Assembly (NCBI RefSeq): GCF_932526225.1
Contig: NC_064038.1
Location: 18,401,075-18,465,074 of the forward strand
Source: Nematostella vectensis
Taxonomy: Eukaryota > Cnidaria > Anthozoa > Actiniaria > Edwardsiidae
Length of the DNA stretch: 64,000 nucleotides
Direction: 5' to 3'
Numbering within the stretch: the first letter of the stretch is position 1; each line of letters begins with the position of its first letter. This document shows, piece after piece, positions 51,511-63,937 of this stretch. The position numbers and the translations under genes were made by a program. The notes beneath the pieces were generated by a model. It was not told the origin of the DNA. It did no database searches and worked only from the letters and a program-made list of their open reading frames with translations.

Positions 51511-51560
51511 AGTTTTTACTCCCTGAGTGGAGTAAAAATAACTCCCTGAAACTAACAGTG
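51511..51560 (-). repeat. Right terminal inverted repeat
   Basis: Inverse of the left end, ending CTGAAACTAACAGTG. It contains two ACTCC/GGAGT pairs. Confidence 0.88.
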
Positions 51561-51562
51561 CG
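51561..51562. repeat. Target-site duplication CG, right
   Basis: Precedes TGTGCTGTACGC. The uninterrupted sister sequence has CG only once. Confidence 0.65.
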
Positions 51563-51576
51563 TGTGCTGTACGCAT
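51563..51576 (+). pseudogene. 5S rRNA gene broken by transposon, 3' part
   Basis: TGTGCTGTACGCAT continues the gene interrupted at 48870. Intact sister units of the same subtype (for example 43737) read AATACCGTGTGCTGTACGC, so the empty site is known. The GTACGC end is typical of this subtype. Confidence 0.93.
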
Positions 51577-51642
51577 TTCCTTTTTCTTATCGATGTACTC
51601 ACAGGACTGTTATATAATAGATAGACCTTACACAGTTCTATC

Positions 51643-51670
51643 GTCTACGGCCATACCACTGAGAAGGCAC

Positions 51671-51701
<31 letters not shown>

Positions 51702-52042
51702 AGTAGGGCGCGGTAAGTACTTGGATGGGTGACCGCTTCGGAATACCGTGTGCTGTAGGCATTTCCTTTTTGTTACCGAAGTACTCACAGGACTGTTATA
51801 TAAAATCTATTTCTTACACAGTTCTGTCGTCTACGGCCATACCACTGAGAAAGCACCGGTTCCCGTCCGATTACCGTAGTTAAGCTCATTAGGGCACGGT
51901 TAGTACTTGGACGGGTGACCGCCTGGAAATACCGTGTGCTGTAGGCATTTCCTTTTTGTTACCGAAGTACTCACAGGACTGTTATATAAAATCTATTTCT
52001 TACACAGTTCTATCGTCTACGGCCATACCACTTAGAAAGCAC

Positions 52043-52073
<31 letters not shown>

Positions 52074-52692
52074 AGTAGGGCGCGGTAAGTACTTGGATGG
52101 GTGACCGCTTCGGAATACCGTGTGCTGTAGCCATTTCCTTTTTGTCATCGAAGTACTCACAGGACTGTTATATAATATATATTTCTTACACAGTTCTATC
52201 GTCTACGGCCATACCACTTAGAAAGCACCGGTTCTCGTCCCATCACCGAAGTTAAGCTCAGTAGGGCGCGGTAAGTACTTGGATGGGTGACCGCTTCGGA
52301 ATACCGTGTGCTGTAGGCATTTCCTTTTTGTTACAAAAGTGCTCACAGGACTGTTATATAAAATCTATTTCTTACACAGTTCTGTCGTCTACGGCCATAC
52401 CACTGAGAAAGCACCGGTTCTCGTCCGATCACCGTAGTTAAGCTCAGTAGGGCACGGTTAGTACTTGGATGGGTGACCGCCTGGGAATACCGTGTGCTGT
52501 AGGCATTTCCTTTTTGTTATCGAGGTACTCACAGGACTGTTATATAATAGATAGATCTTAAACAGTTCTGTCGTCTACGACCATACCACTGAGAAAGCAC
52601 CGGTTCTCGTCAGATCACCGAATTTAAGCTCAGTAGGGCGCGGTTAGTACTTGGATGGGTGACCGCCTGGGAATACCGTGTGCTGTAGGCAT
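51643..52692 (+). rRNA. 5S rRNA genes, phase block 9 (6 genes)
   Basis: Genes start at 51643 + 186n, n = 0 to 5. The first is B' with GAGAAGGCACC, a mark shared with the genes at 54068 and 57418. The last unit is 190 bp because of an extra GATA in its 3' spacer. Confidence 0.95.
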
Positions 52693-52762
52693 TTCCTTTT
52701 TGTCATCGAAGTACTCACAGGACTGTTATATAATAGATAGATAGATCTTACACAGTTCTATC

Positions 52763-52974
52763 GTCTACGGCCATACCACTTAGAAAGCACCGGTTCTCGT
52801 CCCATCACCGAAGTTAAGCTCAGTAGGGCACGGTAAGTACTTGGATGGGTGACCGCTTCGGAATACCGTGTGCTGTAGGCATTTCCTTTTTGTCATCGAA
52901 GTACTCACAGGACTGTTATATAATAGATAGATCTTACACAGTTCTATCGTCTACGGCCATACCACTTAGAAAGC

Positions 52975-53007
<33 letters not shown>

Positions 53008-53162
53008 AGTAGGGCGCGGTTAGTACTTGGATGGGTGACCGCCTGGGAATACCGTGTGCTGTAGGCATTTCCTTTTTGTCATCGAAGTACTCACAGGACT
53101 GTTATATAATAGATAGATCTTACACAGTTCTATCGTCTACGGCCATACCACTTAGAAAGCAC

Positions 53163-53193
<31 letters not shown>

Positions 53194-53534
53194 AGTAGGG
53201 CGCGGTAAGTACTTGGATGGGTGACCGCTTCGGAATACCGTGTGCTGTAGGCATTTCCTTTTTCTTACCAAAGTACTCACAGGACTGTTATATAAAATCT
53301 ATTTCTTACACAGTTCTGTCGTCTACGGCCATACCACTGAGAAAGCACCGGTTCTCGTCCGATCACAGTAGTTAAGCTCATTAGGGCACGGTTAGTACTT
53401 GGATGGGTGACCGCCTGAGAATACCGTGTGCTGTAGGCATTTTCTTTTTGTTATCGTGGTACTCACAGGACTGTTATATAATAGATAGATCTTAAACAGT
53501 TCTGTCGTCTACGGCCATACCACTGAGAAAGCAC

Positions 53535-53565
<31 letters not shown>

Positions 53566-53815
53566 AGTAGGGCGCGGTAAGTACTTGGATGGGTGACCGC
53601 TTCGGAATACCGTGTGCTGTAGGCATTTCCTTTTTGTTACCGAAGTACTCACAGGACTGTTATATAAAATCTATTTCTTACACAGTTCTGTCGTCTACGG
53701 CCATACCACTGAGAAAGCACCGGTTCCCGTCCGATTACCGTAGTTGTTAAGCTCATTAGGGCACGGTTAGTACTTGGACGGGTGACCGCCTGGAAATACC
53801 GTGTGCTGTAGGCAT
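52763..53815 (+). rRNA. 5S rRNA genes, phase block 10 (6 genes)
   Basis: Genes start at 52763 + 186n, n = 0 to 5. The last (53693) carries the 3-nt insertion. The gene at 53321 has ATCACAGTAG. Confidence 0.95.
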
Positions 53816-53881
53816 TTCCTTTTTGTTACCGAAGTACTCACAGGACTGTTATATAAAATCTATTTCTTACACAGTTCTGTC

Positions 53882-54095
53882 GTCTACGGCCATACCACTG
53901 AGAAAGCACCGGTTCTCGTCCGATCACCGTAGTTAAGCTCAGTAGGGCACGGTTAGTACTTGGACGGGTGACCGCCTGGGAATACCGTGTGCTGTACGCA
54001 TTTCCTTTTTCTTATCGATGTACTCACAGGACTGTTATATAATAGATAGACCTTACACAGTTCTATCGTCTACGGCCATACCACTGAGAAGGCAC

Positions 54096-54126
<31 letters not shown>

Positions 54127-54467
54127 AGTAGGGCGCGGTAAGTACTTGGATGGGTGACCGCTTCGGAATACCGTGTGCTGTAGGCATTTCCTTTTTGTTA
54201 CCGAAGTACTCACAGGACTGTTATATCAAATCTATTTCTTATACAGTTCTGTCGTCTACGGCCATACCACTGAGAAAGCACCGGTTCTCGTCCGATTACC
54301 GTAGTTAAGCTCAGTAGGGCACGGCTAGTACTTGGATTGGTGACCGCCTGGGAATACCGTGTGCTGTAGGCATTTCCTTTTTGTTATCGAGGTACTCACA
54401 GGACTGTTATATAATAGATAGATCTTAAACAATTCTATCGTCTACGGCCATACCACTGAGAAAGCAC

Positions 54468-54498
<31 letters not shown>

Positions 54499-54839
54499 AG
54501 TAGGGCGCGGTTAGTACTTGGATGGGTGACCGCCTGGGAATACCGTGTGCTGTAGGTATTTCCTTTTTGTCATCGAAGTACTAACAGGACTGTTATATAA
54601 TAGATAGATCTTAAACAGTTCTGTCGTCTACGACCATACCACTGAGAAAGCACCGGTTCTCGTCCGATCACCGAATTTAAGCTCAGTAGGGCGTGGTTAG
54701 TACTTGGATGGGTGACCGCCTGGGAATACCGTGTGCTGTAGGCATTTCCTTTTTGTCATCGAAGTACTTACAGGACTGTTATATAATAGATAGATCTTAC
54801 ACAGTTCTATCGTCTACGGCCATACCACTTAGAAAGCAC

Positions 54840-54870
<31 letters not shown>

Positions 54871-55767
54871 AGTAGGGCGCGGTAAGTACTTGGATGGGTG
54901 ACCGCTTCGGAATACCGTGTGCTGTAGGCATTTCCTTTTTGTCATCGAAGTACTCACAGGACTGTTATATAATATATATTTCTTACACAGTTCTATCGTC
55001 TACGGCCATACCACTTAGAAAGCACCGGTTCTCGTCCCATCACCAAAGTTAAGCTCAGTAGGGCGCGGTAAGTACTTGGATGGGTGACCGCTTCGGAATA
55101 CCGTGTGCTGTAGGCATTTCCTTTTTGTTACAAAAGTGCTCACAGGACTGTTATATAAAATCTATTTCTTACACAGTTCTGTCGTCTACGGCCATACCAC
55201 TGAGAAAGCACCGGTTCTCGTCCGATCACCGTAGTTAAGCTCAGTAGGGCACGGTTAGTACTTGGATGGGTGACCGCCTGGGAATACAGTGTGCTGTAGG
55301 CATTTCCTTTTTGTTATCGAGGTACTCACAGGACTGTTATATAATAGATAGATCTTAAACAGTTCTGTCGTCTACGACCATACCACTGAGAAAGCACCGG
55401 TTCTCGTCAGATCACCGAATTTAAGCTCAGTAGGGCGCGGTTAGTACTTGGATGGGTGACCGCCTGGGAATACCGTGTGCTGTAGGCATTTCCTTTTTGT
55501 CATCGAAGTACTCACAGGACTGTTATATAATAGATAGATGTTACACAGTTCTATCGTCTACGGCCATACCACTTAGAAAGCACCGGTTCTCGTCCCATCA
55601 CCGAAGTTAAGCTCAGTAGGGCACGGTAAGTACTTGGATGGGTGACCGCTTCGGAATACCGTGTGCTGTAGGCATTTCCTTTTTGTCATCGAAGTACTCA
55701 CAGGACTGTTATATAATAGATAGATCTTACACAGTTCTATCGTCTACGGCCATACCACTTAGAAAGC

Positions 55768-55800
<33 letters not shown>

Positions 55801-55955
55801 AGTAGGGCGCGGTTAGTACTTGGATGGGTGACCGCCTGGGAATACCGTGTGCTGTAGGCATTTCCTTTTTGTCATCGAAGTACTCACAGGACTGTTATAT
55901 AATAGATAGATCTTACACAGTTCTATCGTCTACGGCCATACCACTTAGAAAGCAC

Positions 55956-55986
<31 letters not shown>

Positions 55987-56605
55987 AGTAGGGCGCGGTA
56001 AGTACTTGGATGAGTGACCGCTTCGGAATACCGTGTGCTGTAGGCATTTCCTTTTTGTTACCAAAGTGCTCACAGGACTGTTATATAAAATCTATTTCTT
56101 ACACAGTTCTGTCGTCTACGGCCATACCACTGAGAAAGCATCGGTTCTCGTCCGATCACCGTAGTTAAGCTCAGTAGGGCACGGTTAGTACTTGGATGGG
56201 TGACCGCCTGGGAATACCGTGTGCTGTAGGCATTTCCTTTTTGTTATCGAGGTACTCACAGGACTGTTATATAATAGATAGATCTTAAACAGTTCTGTCG
56301 TCTACGACCATACCACTGAGAAAGCACCGGTTCTCGTCCGATCACCGAAATTAAGCTCAGTAGGGCGCGGTTAGTACTTGGATGGGTGACCGCCTGGGAA
56401 TACCGTGTGCTGTAGGCATTTCCTTTTTGTCATCGAAGTACTCACAGGACTGTTATATAATAGATAGATCTTACACAGTTCTATCGTCTACGGCCATACC
56501 ACTTAGAAAGCACCGGTTCTCGTCGCATCACCGAAGTTAAGCTCAGTAGGGCACGGTAAATACTTGGATGGGTGACCGCTTAGGAATACCGTGTGCTGTA
56601 GGCAT
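53882..56605 (+). rRNA. 5S rRNA genes, phase block 11 (15 genes)
   Basis: Genes start at 53882 + 186n, n = 0 to 14. The last unit (56486) has GCTTAGG and a 1-nt spacer deletion (CACAGGCTG). Both are repeated at 59836. Confidence 0.95.
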
Positions 56606-56670
56606 TTCCTTTTTGACATCGAAGTACTCACAGGCTGTTATATAAAATCTATTTCTTACACAGTTCTGTC

Positions 56671-56884
56671 GTCTACGGCCATACCACTGAGAAAGCACCG
56701 GTTCTCGTCCGATCACCGTAGTTAAGCTCATTAGGGCACGGTTAGTACTTGGATGGGTGACCGCCTGAGAATACCGTGTGCTGTAGGCATTTTCTTTTTG
56801 TTATCGTGGTACTCACAGGACTGTTATATAATAGATAGATCTTAAACAGTTCTGTCGTCTACGGCCATACCACTGAGAAAGCAC

Positions 56885-56915
<31 letters not shown>

Positions 56916-57165
56916 AGTAGGGCGCGGTAAGTACTTGGATGGGTGACCGCTTCGGAATACCGTGTGCTGTAGGCATTTCCTTTTTGTTACCGAAGTACTC
57001 ACAGGACTGTTATATAAAATCTATTTCTTACACAGTTCTGTCGTCTACGGCCATACCACTGAGAAAGCACCGGTTCCCGTCCGATTACCGTAGTTGTTAA
57101 GCTCATTAGGGCACGGTTAGTACTTGGACGGGTGACCGCCTGGAAATACCGTGTGCTGTAGGCAT
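56671..57165 (+). rRNA. 5S rRNA genes, phase block 12 (3 genes)
   Basis: Genes start at 56671, 56857 and 57043. The third is of the 3-nt insertion class. Confidence 0.94.
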
Positions 57166-57231
57166 TTCCTTTTTGTTACCGAAGTACTCACAGGACTGTT
57201 ATATAAAATCTATTTCTTACACAGTTCTGTC

Positions 57232-57445
57232 GTCTACGGCCATACCACTGAGAAAGCACCGGTTCTCGTCCGATCACCGTAGTTAAGCTCAGTAGGGCAC
57301 GGTTAGTACTTGGACGGGTGACCGCCTGGGAATACCGTGTGCTGTAGCCATTTCCTTTTTCTTATCGATGTACTCACAGGACTGTTATATAATAGATAGA
57401 CCTTACACAGTTCTATCGTCTACGGCCATACCACTGAGAAGGCAC

Positions 57446-57476
<31 letters not shown>

Positions 57477-57817
57477 AGTAGGGCGCGGTAAGTACTTGGA
57501 TGGGTGACCGCTTCGGAATACCGTGTGCTGTAGGCATTTCCTTTTTGTTACCGAAGTACTCACAGGACTGTTATATCAAATCTATTTCTTATACAGTTCT
57601 GTCGTCTACGGCCATACCACTGAGAAAGCACCGGTTCTCGTCCGATTACCGTAGTTAAGCTCAGTAGGGCACGGCTAGTACTTGGATTGGTGACCGCCTG
57701 GGAATACCGTGTGCTGTAGGCATTTCCTTTTTGTTATCGAGGTACTCACAGGACTGTTATATAATAGATAGATCTTGAACAATTCTATCGTCTACGGCCA
57801 TACCACTGAGAAAGCAC

Positions 57818-57848
<31 letters not shown>

Positions 57849-58189
57849 AGTAGGGCGCGGTTAGTACTTGGATGGGTGACCGCCTGGGAATACCGTGTGC
57901 TGTAGGCATTTCCTTTTTGTCATCGAAGTACTAACAGGACTGTTATATAATAGATAGATCTTAAACAGTTCTGTCGTCTACGACCATACCACTGAGAAAG
58001 CACCGGTTCTCGTCCGATCACCGAATTTAAGCTCAGTAGGGCGTGGTTAGTACTTGGATGGGTGACCGCCTGGGAATACCGTGTGCTGTAGGCATTTCCT
58101 TTTTGTCATCGAAGTACTTACAGGACTGTTATATAATAGATAGATCTTACACAGTTCTATCGTCTACGGCCATACCACTTAGAAAGCAC

Positions 58190-58220
<31 letters not shown>

Positions 58221-59305
58221 AGTAGGGCGCGGTAAGTACTTGGATGGGTGACCGCTTCGGAATACCGTGTGCTGTAGGCATTTCCTTTTTGTCATCGAAG
58301 TACTCACAGGACTGTTATATAATATATATTTCTTACACAGTTCTATCGTCTACGGCCATACCACTTAGAAAGCACCGGTTCTCGTCCCATCACCGAAGTT
58401 AAGCTCAGTAGGGCGCGGTAAGTACTTGGATGGGTGACCGCTTCGGAATACCGTGTGCTGTAGGCATTTCCTTTTTGTTACAAAAGTGCTCACAGGACTG
58501 TTATATAAAATCTATTTCTTACACAGTTCTGTCGTCTACGGCCATACCACTGAGAAAGCACCGGTTCTCGTCCGATCACCGTAGTTAAGCTCATTAGGGC
58601 ACGGTTAGTACTTGGATGGGTGACCGCCTGGGAATACCGTGTGCTGTAGGCATTTCCTTTTTGTTATCGAGGTACTCACAGGACTGTTATATAATAGATA
58701 GATCTTAAACAGTTCTGTCGTCTACGACCATACCATTGAGAAAGCACCGGTTGTCGTCAGATCACCGAATTTAAGCTCAGTAGGGCGCGGTTAGTACTTG
58801 GATGGGTGACCGCCTGGGAATACCGTGTGCTGTAGGCATTTCCTTTTTGTCATCGAAGTACTCACAGGACTGTTATATAATAGATAGATCTTACACAGTT
58901 CTATCGTCTACGGCCATACCACTTAGAAAGCACCGGTTCTCGTCCCATCACCGAAGTTAAGCTCAGTAGGGCACGGTAAGTACTTGGATGGGTGACCGCT
59001 TCGGAATACCGTGTGCTGTAGGCATTTCCTTTTTGTCATCGAAGTACTCACAGGACTGTTATATAATAGATAGATCTTACACAGTTCTATCGTCTACGGC
59101 CATACCACTTAGAAAGCAACGGTTCTCGTCCGATCACCAAAGTTAAGCTCAGTAGGGCGCGGTTAGTACTTGGATGGGTAACCGCCTGGGAATACCGTGT
59201 GCTGTAGGCATTTCCTTTTTGTCATCGAAGTACTCACAGGACTGTTATATAATAGATAGATCTTACACAGTTCTATCGTCTACGGCCATACCACTTAGAA
59301 AGCAC

Positions 59306-59336
<31 letters not shown>

Positions 59337-59955
59337 AGTAGGGCGCGGTAAGTACTTGGATGAGTGACCGCTTCGGAATACCGTGTGCTGTAGGCATTTC
59401 CTTTTTGTTACCAAAGTGCTCACAGGACTGTTATATAAAATCTATTTCTTACACAGTTCTGTCGTCTACGGCCATACCACTGAGAAAGCACCGGTTCTCG
59501 TCCGATCACCGTAGTTAAGCTCAGTAGGGCACGGTTAGTACTTGGATGGGTGACCGCCTGGGAATACCGTGTGCTGTAGCCATATCCTTTTTGTTATCGA
59601 GGTACTCACAGGACTGTTATATAATAGATAGATCTTAAACAGTTCTGTCGTCTACGACCATACCACTGAGAAAGCACCGGTTCTCGTCCGATCACCGAAT
59701 TTAAGCTCAGTAGGGCGCGGTTAGTACTTGGATGGGTGACCGCCTGGGAATACCGTGTGCTGTAGGCATTTCCTTTTTGTCATCGAAGTACTCACAGGAC
59801 TGTTATATAATAGATAGATCTTACACAGTTCTATCGTCTACGGCCATACCACTTAGAAAGCACCGGTTCTCGTCGCATCACCGAAGTTAAGCTCAGTAGG
59901 GCACGGTAAGTACTTGGATGGGTGACCGCTTAGGAATACCGTGTGCTGTAGGCAT
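57232..59955 (+). rRNA. 5S rRNA genes, phase block 13 (15 genes)
   Basis: Genes start at 57232 + 186n, n = 0 to 14. This is a unit-by-unit copy of block 11 at +3,350 bp, including the final unit with the 1-nt spacer deletion. Confidence 0.95.
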
Positions 59956-60020
59956 TTCCTTTTTGTCATCGAAGTACTCACAGGCTGTTATATAATATAT
60001 ATTTCTTACACAGTTCTGTC

Positions 60021-60048
60021 GTCTACGTCCATACCACTGAGAAAGCAC

Positions 60049-60079
<31 letters not shown>

Positions 60080-60238
60080 AGTAGGGCGCGGTTAGTACTT
60101 GGATGGGTGACCGCCTGGGAATACCGTGTGCTGTAGGCATTTCCTTTTTGTCATCGAAGTACTCACAGGACTGTTATATAATATATATTTCTTACACAGA
60201 CAGTTCTGTCGTCTACGGCCATACCACTGAGAAAGCAC

Positions 60239-60269
<31 letters not shown>

Positions 60270-60428
60270 AGTAGGGCGCGGTTAGTACTTGGATGGGTGA
60301 CCGCCTGGGAATACAGTGTGCTGTAGGCATTTCCTTTTTGTCATCGAAGTACTCACAGGACTGTTATATAATATATATTTCTTACACAGACAGTTCTGTC
60401 GTCTACGGCCATACCACTGAGAAAGCAC

Positions 60429-60459
<31 letters not shown>

Positions 60460-60520
60460 AGTAGGGCGCGGTTAGTACTTGGATGGGTGACCGCCTGGGA
60501 ATACCGTGTGCTGTAGGCAT
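60021..60520 (+). rRNA. Three canonical 5S genes in 190-bp units
   Basis: Genes start at 60021, 60211 and 60401. The spacers before the second and third contain ACACAGACAGTTC, a 4-nt duplication that is otherwise seen only before the gene at 42993. The three genes are nearly identical and canonical; the first has ACGTCC and the second ATACAGTGTG. A local tandem duplication of one 190-bp unit explains the group. Confidence 0.94.
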
Positions 60521-60586
60521 TTCCTTTTTCTTACCAAAGTACTCACAGGACTGTTATATAAAATCTATTTCTTACACAGTTCTGTC

Positions 60587-60800
60587 GTCTACGGCCATAC
60601 CACTGAGAAAGCACCGGTTCTCGTCCGATCACCGTAGTTAAGCTCATTAGGGCACGGTTAGTACTTGGATGGGTGACCGCCTGAGAATACCGTGTGCTGT
60701 AGGCATTTTCTTTTTGTTATCGTGGTACTCACAGGACTGTTATATAATAGATAGATCTTAAACAGTTCTGTCGTCTACGGCCATACCACTGAGAAAGCAC

Positions 60801-60831
<31 letters not shown>

Positions 60832-61172
60832 AGTAGGGCGCGGTAAGTACTTGGATGGGTGACCGCTTCGGAATACCGTGTGCTGTAGGCATTTCCTTTT
60901 TGTTACCGAAGTACTCACAGGACTGTTATATAAAATCTATTTCTTACACAGTTCTGTCGTCTACGGCCATACCACTGAGAAAGCACCGGTTCTCGTCCGA
61001 TCACCGTAGTTAAGCTCAGTAGGGCACGGTTAGTACTTGGACGGGTGACCGCCTGGGAATACCGTGTGCTGTACGCATTTCCTTTTTCTTATCGATGTAC
61101 TCACAGGACTGTTATATAATAGATAGACCTTACACAGTTCTATCGTCTACGGCCATACCACTGAGAAAGCAC

Positions 61173-61203
<31 letters not shown>

Positions 61204-61730
61204 AGTAGGGCGCGGTAAGTACTTGGATGGGTGACCGCTTCGGAATACCGTGTGCTGTAGGCATTTCCTTTTTGTTACCGAAGTACTCACAAGACTGTTA
61301 TATCAAATCTATTTCTTATACAGTTCTGTCGTCTACGGCCATACCACTGAGAAAGCACCGGTTCTCGTCCGATCACCGTAGTTAAGCTCAGTAGGGCACG
61401 GCTAGTACTTGGATTGGTGACCTCCTGGGAATCCCGTGTGCTGTAGGCATTTCCTTTTTGTTATCGAGGTACTCACAGGACTGTTATATAATAGATAGAT
61501 CTTAAACAGTTCTATCGTCTACGGCCATACCACTGAGAAAGCACCGGTTCTCGTCCGATCACCGAATTTAAGCTCAGTAGGGCGTGGTTAGTACTTGGAT
61601 GGGTGACCGCCTGGGAATACCGTGTGCTGTAGGCATTTCCTTTTTGTCATCGAAGTACTCACAGGACTGTTATATAATAGATAGATCTTACACAGTTCTA
61701 TCGTCTACGGCCATACCACTTAGAAAGCAC

Positions 61731-61761
<31 letters not shown>

Positions 61762-62658
61762 AGTAGGGCGCGGTAAGTACTTGGATGGGTGACCGCTTCG
61801 GAATACCGTGTGCTGTAGCCATTTCCTTTTTGTCATCGAAGTACTCACAGGACTGTTATATAATATATATTTCTTACACAGTTCTATCGTCTACGGCCAT
61901 ACCACTTAGAAATCACCGGTTCTCGTCCCATCACCGAAGTTAAGCTCAGTAGGGCGCGGTAAGTACTTGGATGGGTGACCGCTTCGGAATACCGTGTGCT
62001 GTAGGCATTTCCTTTTTGTTACAAAAGTGCTCACAGGACTGTTATATAAAATCTATTTCTTACACAGTTCTGTCGTCTACGGCCATACCACTGAGAAAGC
62101 ACCGGTTCTCGTCCGATCACCGTAGTTAAGCTCAGTAGGGCACGGTTAGTACTTGGATGGGTGACCGCCTGGGAATACCGTGTGCTGTAGGCATTTCCTT
62201 TTTGTTATCGAGGTACTCACAGGACTGTTATATAATAGATAGATCTTAAACAGTTCTGTCGTCTACGACCATACCACTGAGAAAGCACCGGTTCTTGTCA
62301 TATCACCGAATTTAAGCTCAGTAGGGCGCGGTTAGTACTTGGATGGGTGACCGCCTGGGAATACCGTGTGCTGTAGGCATTTCCTTTTTGTCATCGAAGT
62401 ACTCACAGGACTGTTATATAATAGATAGATCTTACACAGTTCTATCGTCTACGGCCATACCACTTAGAAAGCACCGGTTCTTGTCCCATCACCGAAGTTA
62501 AGCTCAGTAGGGCACGGTAAGTACTTGGATGGGTGACCGCTTCGGAATACCGTGTGCTGTAGGCATTTCCTTTTTGTCATCGAAGTACTCACAGGACTGT
62601 TATATAATAGATAGATCTTACACAGTTCTATCGTCTACGGCCATACCACTTAGAAAGC

Positions 62659-62691
<33 letters not shown>

Positions 62692-62846
62692 AGTAGGGCG
62701 CGGTTAGTACTTGGATGGGTGACCGCCTGGGAATACCGTGTGCTGTAGGCATTTCCTTTTTGTCATCGAAGTACTCACAGGACTGTTATATAATAGATAG
62801 ATCTTACACAGTTCTATCGTCTACGGCCATACCACTTAGAAAGCAC

Positions 62847-62877
<31 letters not shown>

Positions 62878-63218
62878 AGTAGGGCGCGGTAAGTACTTGG
62901 ATGGGTGACCGCTTCGGAATACCGTGTGCTGTAGGCATTTCCTTTTTCTTTCCAAAGTACTCACAGGACTGTTATATAAAATCTATTTCTTACACAGTTC
63001 TGTCGTCTACGGCCATACTACTGAGAAAGCACCGGTTCTCGTCCGATCACCGTAGTTAAGCTCATTAGGGCACGGTTAGTACTTGGATGGGTGACCGCCT
63101 GAGAATACCGTGTGCTGTAGGCATTTTCTTTTTGTTATCGTGGTACTCACAGGACTGTTATATAATAGATAGATCTTAAACAGTTCTGTCGTCTACGGCC
63201 ATACCACTGAGAAAGCAC

Positions 63219-63249
<31 letters not shown>

Positions 63250-63499
63250 AGTAGGGCGCGGTAAGTACTTGGATGGGTGACCGCTTCGGAATACCGTGTG
63301 CTGTAGGCATTTCCTTTTTGTTACCGAAGTACTCACAGGACTGTTATATAAAATCTATTTCTTACACAGTTCTGTCGTCTACGGCCATACCACTGAGAAA
63401 GCACCGGTTCCCGTCCGATTACCGTAGTTGTTAAGCTCATTAGGGCACGGTTAGTACTTGGACGGGTGACCGCCTGGAAATACCGTGTGCTGTAGGCAT
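60587..63499 (+). rRNA. 5S rRNA genes, phase block 14 (16 genes)
   Basis: Genes start at 60587 + 186n, n = 0 to 15. The block corresponds unit by unit to 43365-46277 at +17,222 bp. The last gene (63377) has the 3-nt insertion. Confidence 0.95.
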
Positions 63500-63565
63500 T
63501 TCCTTTTTCTTATCGATGTACTCACAGGACTGTTATATAATAGATAGACCTTACACAGTTCTATC

Positions 63566-63593
63566 GTCTACGGCCATACCACTGAGAAAGCAC

Positions 63594-63624
<31 letters not shown>

Positions 63625-63871
63625 AGTAGGGCGCGGTAAGTACTTGGATGGGTGACCGCTTCGGAATACCGTGTGCTGTAGGCATTTCCTTTTTGTTACC
63701 AAAGTACTCACAAGACTGTTATATCAAATCTATTTCTTATACAGTTCTGTCGTCTACGGCCATACCACTGAGAAAGCACCGGTTCTCGTCCGATCACCGT
63801 AGTTAAGCTCAGTAGGGCACGGCTAGTACTTGGATTGGTGACCTCCTGGGAATCCCGTGTGCTGTAGGCAT
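63566..63871 (+). rRNA. Two 5S rRNA genes (B' and H classes)
   Basis: Genes start at 63566 (B') and 63752 (H, with CCTCCTGGGAATCCC). They correspond to 46344 and 46530. Confidence 0.94.
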
Positions 63872-63937
63872 TTCCTTTTTGTTATCGAGGTACTCACAGG
63901 ACTGTTATATAATAGATAGATCTTAAACAGTTCTATC

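Larger units (their letters stand above)
48871..51560. mobile_element. Non-autonomous DNA transposon, CACTG termini, CACTA/CMC-like
   Basis: A 2,690-bp insertion inside a 5S gene. It begins CACTGTTAGTTTCAG and ends with the exact inverse. CG flanks both ends, while intact sister genes have a single CG, so the target duplication is 2 bp (or none, if the termini are read as GCACTG). Both ends carry dense GGAGT/ACTCC subterminal motifs. CACTG termini, a short duplication and dense subterminal repeats suit the CACTA (EnSpm/CMC) group, but no transposase is seen to confirm it. Dada elements, which target small RNA genes, make 6-7-bp duplications and do not fit. It is much more AT-rich than the array. 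Only one copy is in the window, so target choice cannot be judged. Confidence 0.85.
53300..59990 (+). repeat. Tandem higher-order repeat, 18 units, period 3,350 bp
   Basis: Copy 1 is about 53300-56640 and copy 2 about 56640-59990. Marks include GAGAAGGCACC, ACTTACAGG, the insertion gene (53693/57043) and the unit with CACAGGCTG (56486/59836). The junction falls in the spacer just behind CACAGGCTGTTATATAA. Confidence 0.87.

Noticed and set aside
48871-51560. Dada-type element targeted at small RNA genes
   Set aside because: Dada insertions have 6-7-bp duplications. Only CG is shared by the two flanks here.
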